Shown here piece after piece: positions 43,687 to 51,749 of a stretch of DNA of 64,000 nucleotides. The DNA comes from Desulfurococcales archaeon. Its GTDB lineage: Archaea; Thermoproteota; Thermoprotei_A; Sulfolobales; Fervidicoccaceae. The DNA lies in the NCBI GenBank assembly GCA_009904015.1, contig WYEQ01000002.1:1-64000 (forward strand), written 5' to 3'. The notes beneath the pieces are model-generated. The model was not told the origin of the DNA. It did no database searches and saw nothing but the letters and a program-made list of their open reading frames with translations. A program made the position numbers and the translations under genes. How positions within the stretch are numbered: the stretch's first letter is position 1; each line of letters opens with the position of its first letter.

Positions 43687-44502
43687 ATGCCCGTGAGAGA
43701 GGTTGCAATTGTTTTATCTTTAGTGGTTGTTGCCCTGGCCGCTCTTTTAGTGTATATGCACGTATCAGGCCAGCAACCCAGTAGCAGCTCAACGTACACT
43801 GCTCCTCCACGAGAAGCGGGCTCCACAGCTTCTCCCGCGCCCTCCGAGCCCCCGTATCAGCCTCCATCAAGCACCACCAAGCCATTGGAGAGCGTCGCGG
43901 CCTCAAGGCTATGCCCAGTTTACAACAGCACGGCTGAGCTGAGGGCCCAGGCAAACGTTATAACCGATGAGAACCTGCTAAGCGAGATAGAAAAAGAAGT
44001 TGAGAAATACGTTGAGGGTCTGAGGAGCAGGAACATAACCATACCAGAGGAGACACTCCAGCTACTTGAAGCCCTCAGAACTAGGAAAGGCGACGTCGCC
44101 CTCCTGGAAGTTGTGGTGGAGGTGAGGAACAGGGGGCCCATGGCAATAAGCATCTATAGGCCAGTACCGTGCGGCCCAATAATCGACTTCATAGCAAGCA
44201 ACGCCACGGGCAGAGAGCGCGCTGGGGGAATAGAGTTTGCCCTTGTAACAGTAACGCCAGTAGAGGGCTCAGTGTATGTCGGGGAGCCAACTCTCTGCAT
44301 ACTAGCGCTATTCGAGAAGAGCCTGCTGCCAGGGCAGTCGCTACAGAGCACACACTACTACATCATAAAGAAGCCATCACCGGACACGAGCTTCGAGGCA
44401 AAAATAAGCATACAGATAACAGGCTTCACAGACACACTCTGCGTAAGCCCCACGCCAAAAGAGCCATGCGACTGCGGCGTCACGCTTGAAGTTATATTTT
44501 AG
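43687..44502 (+). CDS. secreted/membrane-anchored protein, unknown
   Basis: 271 residues. N-terminal anchor (IVLSLVVVALAALLVYMHV, residues 8-26), then a 45-residue Ser/Pro/Thr-rich linker, a helical part and a beta-rich domain (VALLEVVVEVRNRGPMAISI, GSVYVGEPTLCILALF) of immunoglobulin-like appearance. Cysteines at the end (LCVSPTPKEPCDCG) may form disulfides. Not recognised. Probably on the outer face of the membrane, and perhaps related in role to the next secreted protein. Confidence 0.7.
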   Translation: MPVREVAIVLSLVVVALAALLVYMHVSGQQPSSSSTYTAPPREAGSTASPAPSEPPYQPPSSTTKPLESVAASRLCPVYNSTAELRAQANVITDENLLSEIEKEVEKYVEGLRSRNITIPEETLQLLEALRTRKGDVALLEVVVEVRNRGPMAISIYRPVPCGPIIDFIASNATGRERAGGIEFALVTVTPVEGSVYVGEPTLCILALFEKSLLPGQSLQSTHYYIIKKPSPDTSFEAKISIQITGFTDTLCVSPTPKEPCDCGVTLEVIF

Positions 44503-44675
44503 CATCAACGCATAATCAAAGGCTTCAGAAGGACCCTCGCTAGAATCATGTTTTTTAATAGCAACTTTCTTGACTATAAACTGATAAACAAATATGATCA
44601 GCTTAAGTGCTCTTCATGTGTACTCCATAACTTTAATTTATATGGTATTATGATTAGGAATCATGGGTCTTAACC

Positions 44676-45863
44676 TTGGAATCCACTGTATCTAGAAGAT
44701 TATTCCTTTTTGTCGTCATATTTGTTGTTATTGGCTTTCTATCAGGCTACGTGGTTGGGCTTAGGTCTCAGCTATCTGAGCTTAGCTCCAGGGAACAGCT
44801 TATCAAGGAGCTGGGGTCCTGGCTTGAGGGGAACGTATCTTTTTACGAGAGCAGGTTATCAAATCTGAGCTCTGAGAAGGAGCTGCTTGAGTCCCAGGTG
44901 GCTTCGCTGAACAGCTCTCTCAGCCACTATGAGTCCTTGGTTAGGGAGATGGATTCGTGGCTCAGAGGGAACACTAGCTTAGCTGATTCTCTCAGGGCTG
45001 AGAGAGATTCTCTCCGCTCCTGGCTTCAGGGCAACATAACCATGTATGAAGACAAGCTGTCAGCCCTTAGCTCGAGGATTGATGTCCTCGAGAGCGGGAA
45101 AAAACAACTGATAAGCTGGCTCTCAGGCAACATCTCTTTTTACGAGTCCAGGATAAACGACCTGAGCGCTGAGCTCGCCATCCTCAACTCAACCCTTAAC
45201 GAGTACGTGGATGCCTACTCCTCCCTCAGGGACAGCGTGAACAACAGGTGGAGCGGGGCCAACGCAAGCGTCTTTGTAACCCCGGATGACCCATTGGTTA
45301 AGGAGCTGGTCCTAAACATCACGGGTGGGTGGACCGATAAGTCAAGTACAGCGGAGCTTTTGAGCGATTTAAAGAAGCTTTACGATTGGGTCGTGGACAA
45401 CATTGACTACAGGTACGATGGGCTTTACCCAGTGCTTCCTAACAAGCCCATGGGCAACCTGAGCTTCGTGGATGAAATGTGGCAGATGCCGAGCGAGACC
45501 CTTAAGCTCAGGATGGGCGACTGCGAGGACATGGCTATACTCCTAGCATCAATGATAAGAGCCTACGGAGCCAGCGCTGAGCTAATAGTTATTGAGAACG
45601 AGACTATAGGGCACATGGCCGTCCAGGTGCCGCTCGGGAAGGGAGAAATAATCATCCTGGACCCAGCTGGACGCTACTACACGCGCAGCGAGACGGGAGC
45701 GCTTGGGCCAAGAGACATAAGGGTGGAGATAAACAGATGGCTAAGCTACTGGGCCAACGCGGGATTCATGAACACAAATGTAACGAGGGTTTTCTCGGAC
45801 AAGATAGACAAGAGGTTCAGCTCAACCGAAGAATATATAGAGTGGATGTACAGCAGAACATAG
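44676..45863 (+). CDS. membrane-anchored transglutaminase-like protein with repeated coiled coil
   Basis: 395 residues. Anchor at residues 9-28. Residues 30-190 are coiled coil with a motif repeated four times: W-L-x-G-N-x-S/T, mostly followed by FYESRL or MYEDKL. Then a transglutaminase-like domain with the Cys-His-Asp triad C283 (MGDCEDMA), H313 (GHMAVQV) and D329 (ILDPAG). Many N-x-S/T sites agree with an exported glycoprotein. May cut or cross-link surface proteins, or only bind peptides. TTG start 44676. Single gene. Confidence 0.82.
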   Translation: MESTVSRRLFLFVVIFVVIGFLSGYVVGLRSQLSELSSREQLIKELGSWLEGNVSFYESRLSNLSSEKELLESQVASLNSSLSHYESLVREMDSWLRGNTSLADSLRAERDSLRSWLQGNITMYEDKLSALSSRIDVLESGKKQLISWLSGNISFYESRINDLSAELAILNSTLNEYVDAYSSLRDSVNNRWSGANASVFVTPDDPLVKELVLNITGGWTDKSSTAELLSDLKKLYDWVVDNIDYRYDGLYPVLPNKPMGNLSFVDEMWQMPSETLKLRMGDCEDMAILLASMIRAYGASAELIVIENETIGHMAVQVPLGKGEIIILDPAGRYYTRSETGALGPRDIRVEINRWLSYWANAGFMNTNVTRVFSDKIDKRFSSTEEYIEWMYSRT

Positions 45864-46308
45864 GTTACGTGAAAAAACCTTCAGATACGCCATCGCATTA
45901 AACAGCATAACTAGAACTATTATTCTGCATTATCCCGGCCCTTGCCCAAAATATAGAAGGATCCCCGTTGCTATGGCTCTCAACCGGAAAAAACGTATCT
46001 CGACATATACGTGGATTACACAACGATTTATGAACGCACGGTCTACTTGCTTCTAAGCACCCAGGCTATTGAGAGAGACCGCTAACCCCACGAGAGCGCT
46101 TGTCGCTATGCGCATGGGGCTTTGAATTAAGCTCAATGCTTAATTAAGAAGCACCTTCACCGTTTACATCAATTTACATCAATTACTAATTATTCTGCAA
46201 CAACCAATTGATAATCAATTTTAGGTCTCTCTAAGCATATCTGCAGGGCAATCGGGGTCTAGGCCGTAATTAGCTAAAAATAAGGGCTTCACCTAATAAT
46301 TCTTTTTA
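45864..46308. other. intergenic stretch without visible gene
   Basis: About 440 bases. I find no start-to-stop frame with protein-like composition and no stem-loop of note. A directly repeated CATCAATTTA (46169, 46180) is present. Confidence 0.45.
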
Positions 46309-47136
46309 GTGTTGAGCTTGTCTCAGAGAACATATCCCGGGCTCAAGCCCCTATCCGAGCTGATATCCCTGAAGGGGAAGACATCTCTAATAACGGGAGC
46401 TGCCTCCGGCATAGGCAGAGCTACAGCTCTGAGGTTCGCTGAGGCCGGCTCCCACCTATTCCTCGTTGACATAAACCTCGATGGCCTTAACAGCGTTAAG
46501 AGCGAAATCAAGGAGCTTTTCGGCGCTGATGCTGAGGTGTTCAGGGCTGACTTATCGAGAAAGGAAGAAATAGATAAATTATGGTCACAGATAAGGGGGA
46601 GGGAGCCCGACGTCCTCGTGAACAACGCCGGCATCTATGAGTTCAGGGATTTCCTCGAGCTCGACGAGGCCTTCCTGGAGAGAACGCTGTCCATAAACCT
46701 CAAGTCCGTCTTCTGGATGTCGCAGCACATGATAAGGTCAAGGATAAACAAGGGAGGAGTAATAGTTAATGTAAGCTCCGTGGAGGCCTTTCTACCATTA
46801 GCTAAGAGGCTCACTCACTATGACGTAAGCAAGATAGGAGTGATAGGCTTGACAAGAGCCCTAGCAATGGAGTACGGGCCACGTGGCTTCAGGATAAACG
46901 CTGTTGCCCCTGGGGGAATAAAGACGCCTAGCGTCGAGAAGCTGACGAGGGAGGCGCTGATGAAAATGGATATCGAGACAATAAAGACAGGCGTAATATA
47001 CAGGGCCAGGCTGCCCCTGAGGAGAATGGGCGAACCAGATGAGGTAGCTAGGGTTATACTGTTTCTAGCATCAGACCTATCATCCTACATCCAGGGAGCG
47101 GTCATACCGGTGGATGGTGGATTCCTATCAGCCTAG
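46309..47136 (+). CDS. short-chain dehydrogenase/reductase
   Basis: 275 residues, classical SDR. Cofactor motif TGAASGIGRATALRF (residues 28-42) with D at LFLVDIN favouring NAD(H), NNAGIYEF, catalytic Ser in VNVSSVEAF, and Y-x3-K in YDVSKIGV. C-terminal VIPVDGGFLS closes the fold. Substrate unknown; glucose/ribitol dehydrogenase-like is the nearest class. GTG 46309 start; the first 20 residues lie outside the core. Single gene followed by a T-run. Confidence 0.9.
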   Translation: MLSLSQRTYPGLKPLSELISLKGKTSLITGAASGIGRATALRFAEAGSHLFLVDINLDGLNSVKSEIKELFGADAEVFRADLSRKEEIDKLWSQIRGREPDVLVNNAGIYEFRDFLELDEAFLERTLSINLKSVFWMSQHMIRSRINKGGVIVNVSSVEAFLPLAKRLTHYDVSKIGVIGLTRALAMEYGPRGFRINAVAPGGIKTPSVEKLTREALMKMDIETIKTGVIYRARLPLRRMGEPDEVARVILFLASDLSSYIQGAVIPVDGGFLSA

Positions 47137-47246
47137 GTCAGCTCGTGCCTAAACAAACTCTTTTTTAAACAACTTCTCCCTCAGTTCATTCTACCTGTGC
47201 AGTTAGCTTTGAGCCTAGGCGTTAATGAAGGTACTTTGTTTCAGTG

Positions 47247-47774
47247 CTAAGGTAGATTGCCGCGGCAGGCCATCTCCATGAAGCCATAGCAACTTGACGG
47301 CTCATGCTCATACATGCCTCCTCCAACTATATGGATTACCCTGAACCCCCTGCATAGCAGATAATCCGATATGAACTGCCTGTGGCAGTGCCTTGGGCTT
47401 CTCTCCCTGCATAGTATCACTGTTCTTTTCCTCGAGGCCTCATCAACGAGCGTGCTGAGAGCAAGCCTGGCTATATCATCATAGACGAGGTAGTTGACAT
47501 ACGCGTTAAAGGTGGGGGACTCAACGCAACTGAACCGGGCCTGGTACTTCATGCCAAGGGCGCCGAGCTCCCTGAACGGCCTGTACTCCACCCCGTGCCT
47601 AGCCAGCTCAGCCTCAAGCTCGCTTGACGTGAACCCGGGAACCCTGCTTCTCGGGAACCTCCTTACATCAGCGACGAGCTGTGCTCTCAGCTCCCCGATG
47701 ATTCTCATGAAAGAGCTTAAGCTTAGGCCCGAGTAGCCGATGGTGTAGACAATCCTGCTAGGAGCTACACTCAC
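47247..47774 (-). CDS. DUF488-family protein
   Basis: 175 residues with the family landmarks: YTIGYSGLSLSSFMRII, LVADVRRFPRSRVPGF, ELEAELARHGVEYRPFRELG, and C-terminal VILCRERSPRHCHRQFISDY. The conserved Asp, Arg and Cys/His residues suggest an enzyme or nucleotide-binding protein; function in archaea not established. It overlaps the macro-domain gene by 17 bases and is co-translated with it, which suggests a common pathway around nucleotides or ADP-ribose (inference). Confidence 0.85.
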   Translation of the reverse strand: MSVAPSRIVYTIGYSGLSLSSFMRIIGELRAQLVADVRRFPRSRVPGFTSSELEAELARHGVEYRPFRELGALGMKYQARFSCVESPTFNAYVNYLVYDDIARLALSTLVDEASRKRTVILCRERSPRHCHRQFISDYLLCRGFRVIHIVGGGMYEHEPSSCYGFMEMACRGNLP

Positions 47775-48285
47775 TTCTCACTGCATCCTCAGCTCTCTTC
47801 CTAACAGATTCATCCCTCACGTAGATATATACGTCAACCGGCACATCCAGTGCTCGAATAGCTCTGAGCATGCTCGAGACGCTTTCCTCGACGCTCAGTC
47901 CTCCCACCCCAGCCCCCATAAGCGGGAAGGCAACTCTCCTCAAGCCAAGCTCACGTATCTTTCTCACAGCGGCAGCCGTTGCTTTGTAGACGCTCTCCCT
48001 GCTAGCTCTTCCAGCGGGCCTCTCAACCGTCGGGGCGTGAATCACGTACCTGGCCTTAAGCCTCCCGGCCCCCGTCACAACAGCATCACCGATGGGGACG
48101 GGGGCATGCCTCCTGGCCTCCTCCTCTATCTCGCCTCCACCCTTCATCTTCAGGGCCAGCGCAACGCCTCCACCCATAACCATGAGAGTGTTAGCGGGAT
48201 TAACTACAGCATCTCCCTCAAAGTCAGCGATATCCCCCACGACGAGATAGATTGTTGCCTGTCCTATTTTGCATAGGGGCTCCAA
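47758..48285 (-). CDS. macro-domain protein (ADP-ribose binding or hydrolysis)
   Basis: About 175 residues. Macro fold: LVVGDIADFEGDAVVNPANT, GGGVALALKMKGG, RYVIHAPTVERP, and FPLMGAGVGGLSVEESV, which is the ADP-ribose pocket. Binds or removes ADP-ribose. TTG 48285 is chosen because GGTG (48296-48293) lies seven bases ahead; a longer frame to 48372 has no such site. First gene of a two-gene unit with the DUF488 gene. Confidence 0.85.
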   Translation of the reverse strand: MEPLCKIGQATIYLVVGDIADFEGDAVVNPANTLMVMGGGVALALKMKGGGEIEEEARRHAPVPIGDAVVTGAGRLKARYVIHAPTVERPAGRASRESVYKATAAAVRKIRELGLRRVAFPLMGAGVGGLSVEESVSSMLRAIRALDVPVDVYIYVRDESVRKRAEDAVRSECSS

Positions 48286-48422
48286 CAAGCTACACCAACA
48301 TTTAGTTAAACACACAATATTGTTAAAAAGGTTAAGCGGCACTACGAGCTCAAATAACCGCCATGAGAGCAATGTCTAGGAACGGCAAACCTCTAGTCTT
48401 AATTCATTGAACTCGGCGATGC

Positions 48423-49460
48423 TCAAGATATTCTAACCACTAGCTTGCTTGCTGCTTCTCTGTAGACCTGGTCTAGGAACTCGTAGTTCCTTATTAACCC
48501 TAGCTTTTCCAGCTTCTCCACTAGCCTGCTGAGAGTGGATTTGGGTAGAGCTAAGCCGTACTTCTCAAGAATATAGTTTCTAACCTGGCTCCAGGACCTA
48601 GCGTTGTTCGCTATTGCCTTTAGCACCAGCTTCTCCCTTTCACCTAGCTTGCCTAACTCATCAAGCGCAATTGCAACAGCTGCGTTTCTAATTGTGCTTA
48701 GGTCCCTATCACCATCAACGTACCTACGGCCGAAGAAGGTCAGCCAGCCGGGTATACCATCGAGGAAGCTCACTGCCTCATCAATGATGTCTACGGGGGG
48801 CTCCACGCCCTCCTCCCTGAACCCCCTTTCGAGAAACTCCCTTGACAGCTCAGGCTTGAACCTCTCAACCAAGACCTCGTATATCCCTCTGCCATATAGC
48901 GGGGATGATGGGTCCTCGTACCCTATGAAATCGCGTAGCAAGCCGACCTCGGAGCCTGCAACTATGAAGGTTATGTTCTCCAGGTTGTCATGAGCGTATG
49001 CAATAGCGTTCTTCAGCTCGTAGGACAACGGCGGCCGAGTAGACTGTGCCTCATCCAACACTATTACAAACCTTTCCTTCTTCTTGTTAATCTCCTCCAG
49101 TAGGCCCGCCAGGCTCAGAGAGTCTTTGCCCCTCCACCTTATCTGGATAGATAAGCCCGTTATTCTTACCCCCCTTATCCCCTCCAAGAACCTTCTGAGC
49201 CTAGTTAAGGAGGACTCCATTGACTCGGTGAGCTTGGCCTCAAGGTCACTTCTCCTGGTGACTCCCCTCATATCAACGTATAATCCACTAAGCTCGCTAA
49301 GCAACACCTTCAGCAGGCTGGTCTTGCCTATACGCCTGATACCAAGCACGGATATAACGGGATAGCCTCGCTCAATTCCTCTATGCAGAAGATCGAGCTC
49401 CCGCTCCCTGTCGAAAAGGTCCTCGCGTCTCGTCTTCGGCCTGAGATCGAATAGTGCCAT
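48423..49460 (-). CDS. archaeal STAND/AAA-type ATPase with C-terminal winged helix
   Basis: 345 residues. Walker A GIRRIGKTSLL (residues 40-50), Walker B RFVIVLDEAQ near 130, sensor TFIVAGSEVGLL, then a lid (GIPGWLTFFGRRY) and a winged helix (REKLVLKAIANNARSWSQVR, KSTLSRLVEKLEKLGLI). This is the archaeal ATPase family of PF01637 type, abundant in crenarchaea, thought to act as signalling or toxin-like switches. The promoter has two identical palindromes directly before the ATG, so it is likely self-regulated through its own winged helix or another factor. Confidence 0.85.
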   Translation of the reverse strand: MALFDLRPKTRREDLFDRERELDLLHRGIERGYPVISVLGIRRIGKTSLLKVLLSELSGLYVDMRGVTRRSDLEAKLTESMESSLTRLRRFLEGIRGVRITGLSIQIRWRGKDSLSLAGLLEEINKKKERFVIVLDEAQSTRPPLSYELKNAIAYAHDNLENITFIVAGSEVGLLRDFIGYEDPSSPLYGRGIYEVLVERFKPELSREFLERGFREEGVEPPVDIIDEAVSFLDGIPGWLTFFGRRYVDGDRDLSTIRNAAVAIALDELGKLGEREKLVLKAIANNARSWSQVRNYILEKYGLALPKSTLSRLVEKLEKLGLIRNYEFLDQVYREAASKLVVRIS

Positions 49461-49495
49461 AGTTCCACTCCGGAACTAAGTTCCGCACCGGAACT
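49461..49495 (-). promoter_or_regulatory. double palindrome AGTTCC-N5-GGAACT, operator
   Basis: Two perfect 17-bp dyads: 49461-49477 and 49479-49495, one base apart (18-base period), right before the ATG at 49460. A TATA-like AAATTTATTA lies just upstream (49506-49497). Binding would block initiation. Confidence 0.7.
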
Positions 49496-49511
49496 AATAA
49501 ATTTTACAACC

Positions 49512-49758
49512 AAAAGCCTCACCTTTCAATGCGTGATGAATAGAAACAGTTTTTCTTTAGAAGACGATTAGCTGGTAAGACCATGGTTGTTCCCAAGCGC
49601 GTGGATGCTGAAGCAGCAACTGCTAAGCAAATATATTATGTGTGCGGTCTTGCCACCCCGGTTGCCCTACAAATGATGGATAGAGCCCCGAATAAATAAG
49701 GGAAACTAGTAAAACCCCAAGAGAGCCATCGCCTCTTCGGGGGCAGGGGAGAGGTCAG
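49512..49758 (+). mobile_element. tnpB-less IS200/IS605-type element, copy C (degenerate)
   Basis: 247 bp. Flank TTTTACAA (49502-49509), left end AAAAGCCTCACC, worn core (ATGGTTGTTCCCAAGCGCGT, GCCACCCCGGTTGCCCTACA, CAAATGATGGATAGAGCCCC), right end ending AGAGGTCAG at 49758. More diverged than copies A and B, so older. It sits next to the operator of the ATPase gene. Would-be guide: ACTTAACAATCAC. Confidence 0.65.
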
Positions 49759-49770
49759 ACTTAACAATCA

Positions 49771-51066
49771 CTAATCGAACACAAAGACCCGGCACAGCAC
49801 GTAGTAGATCCCCCCTGCTACAAGCATGGTTATCATGGTTGAGCCAAGCCATGGAGCAAACCTTGATACAAGCGTATAGGCAACGAAGCCTGCTGCCCAA
49901 GCCATCACGCCGCTTATCCTCACAGGGGATGCCCCCTCCCCTATAAGCTCCTCGACGTCGTATTTGCCCCTCTTGATTACGTAGTAGTCTATAATCATTA
50001 TTGTTGCTAGGGGGACGAAGGCTCCTCCTATGAGTAAAAGGAACCACTCGTACTCCTCCACTGGGAAGAAGAGGGCTAAAGCAGTGCCAGCAACCCCAAC
50101 AGCCAGTACCTGCCTCCAAAGAGGCTCGCTCGGCCTAATGTTCTTAAAGCTAACGGCAGCTGAGTATATATCGAGGAACGTTGTTGTGGTGGTTGATAGC
50201 ACGATTATGAGCATCGCTGGTACTCCAAGGCCAATGGTTGCTATGATTGATACAGGGTCCATTAAGCCAAGATAAGCATTCGTGTATGCGCCCACGAAGT
50301 AGAACAAGCTGCTTGATGCGAAGTAGCCGATAAACGTTGCTGAGAAGGCCCCGCCCCTGCTCAGCCTTGAGTAGTCAGCCACGAGAGGGACCCAGGACAC
50401 GGGCATGGCTATGACCAGGTCCAAGGCAAGCGTGAATGGCAGCCCCTTATCACCGTAGCTCCAGTCCACCCCTCCGCCGGTCCTCAAGATAACAATTGTT
50501 AGCCAGCCCACCAATCCTAGGAGCAGCAACGCCGAGGCTTTCTCAAGCCAGCTCCAGCTCCTTGGCCCAGCGAGGGCCCAAACAGTGTTCAGAAAACCTA
50601 TGGCAACTATGCATAGGTTAAGGCTAACGGGATGCCCTAGTGCTGAGAATATTGAGGCGAGGGCCCTGGCACCAACAATGTTCATAACAGCTGTCCAGCC
50701 GACCAGCTGGAGGTAGTTCAGCGCTGAGGCTAGATAGGAGCCCCTTAACCCGAGAGGCCTCCTAGCGAGAACCATTGTAGGAACCCCAACCCTATAGCCC
50801 TCGATGGCCACGAAGCCCATGAGGGCGTTGCCAACTATGTGGCCCACAATAATGATGATGAGGGCCTTGAGCAGAGAGACGCCCGGGACCAGAAGCGCGC
50901 CGGCCCAGAACTCGGCTATTGATATGCCCGCGCCGAACCACGTAGCTAGAAGGCTCCATGAGTCCATCGGCCTGGAACTGCTTGGAATGGGTTTGATGCC
51001 TGTAATCTCCTCATCGCTCATGGGCCTCTCACCGACTCCGCATTGCTCTGTTGGTTTAGCTGGCAT
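49771..51066 (-). CDS. NCS1-family nucleobase/cation permease
   Basis: 431 residues, about twelve membrane segments. WSLLATWFGAGISIAEFWAG near residue 37-57, then GHIVGNALMGFVAIEGYRVGVPTMVLARRP split over two helices, and APVSWVPLVADYSR-like AMPVSWVPLVADYSR: the cytosine/purine permease signature (CodB, NCS1). Imports cytosine, purine, hydantoin or thiamine precursors. ATG 51066. Single gene; the nucleoside importer at 13.5 kb would serve a related need. Confidence 0.87.
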   Translation of the reverse strand: MPAKPTEQCGVGERPMSDEEITGIKPIPSSSRPMDSWSLLATWFGAGISIAEFWAGALLVPGVSLLKALIIIIVGHIVGNALMGFVAIEGYRVGVPTMVLARRPLGLRGSYLASALNYLQLVGWTAVMNIVGARALASIFSALGHPVSLNLCIVAIGFLNTVWALAGPRSWSWLEKASALLLLGLVGWLTIVILRTGGGVDWSYGDKGLPFTLALDLVIAMPVSWVPLVADYSRLSRGGAFSATFIGYFASSSLFYFVGAYTNAYLGLMDPVSIIATIGLGVPAMLIIVLSTTTTTFLDIYSAAVSFKNIRPSEPLWRQVLAVGVAGTALALFFPVEEYEWFLLLIGGAFVPLATIMIIDYYVIKRGKYDVEELIGEGASPVRISGVMAWAAGFVAYTLVSRFAPWLGSTMITMLVAGGIYYVLCRVFVFD

Positions 51067-51157
51067 TAAATAGGCCTTTAGCTAGGACCGCTCAGCGCTT
51101 CTTATAGTATAAGTTAATGCTTAGCTACACGAAAATTAAGTCTTGCGGTCATGCTCG

Positions 51158-51682
51158 CTACGTGATGAAGACGTACTCGTCGTCAGGGCTCATCCTGAAA
51201 AGCTCCGCGAAAGCCCCCCACTCCAGTATGGTTTTCACCGCTTCTGTGGTGTTGTATGGGTAGAACCTCTCAGCTATCTCCATGAACTCCTCTACAATTA
51301 TTCTCTTCTTTCTTCTCAGAACCTTAATTATCGTTCTGAATGGCTCTATTTTGTCAATTATCTTCCTCATCCTCTCCTTAACTCTCTGCACATCGCCATC
51401 AACAATCTCCTTGCCAAGCTGGGTTAGCCTGACATTCCCGTTCTCCAAGACCTCAATCAAGCCGAGATGCGAGGCCACGTCTATAACGTGAGGAAGCAAA
51501 TCGATCTTCTCCCCCAAAATGTCCCCAAGGTACATTGGGTCAACTGTGCCAGTTAAGTTGTTTATGACCTCGAGAAAACCTAGGACATGGTCTGGTTGAA
51601 CAACGGGGGGAAGCACGTATGCGTGCTCACTATGAGACAATTCCTCGCTAACACCAATAAACGTCTCTTTTAGTAGAAACAA
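51158..51682 (-). CDS. AAA-associated domain protein, detached from an SsuB-type ATPase
   Basis: 174 residues: QPDHVLGFLEVINNLTGTVD, MYLGDILGEKIDLLPHVIDVASHLGLIEV, and a second half AAVKTILEWGAFAELF-like TEAVKTILEWGAFAELFRMS. This is the domain that follows the ABC ATPase in many archaeal nitrate/taurine-type importers (PF09821). Here it is a separate gene, divergent from the permease and ATPase genes. It may sense the ligand or the state of the importer. Confidence 0.8.
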   Translation of the reverse strand: MFLLKETFIGVSEELSHSEHAYVLPPVVQPDHVLGFLEVINNLTGTVDPMYLGDILGEKIDLLPHVIDVASHLGLIEVLENGNVRLTQLGKEIVDGDVQRVKERMRKIIDKIEPFRTIIKVLRRKKRIIVEEFMEIAERFYPYNTTEAVKTILEWGAFAELFRMSPDDEYVFIT

Positions 51683-51749
51683 CCTTAAAATTATTTCTGT
51701 TGCTCAGTATATAAACGTAATTATACCTAGTAGTAGACATGGCGATTCA

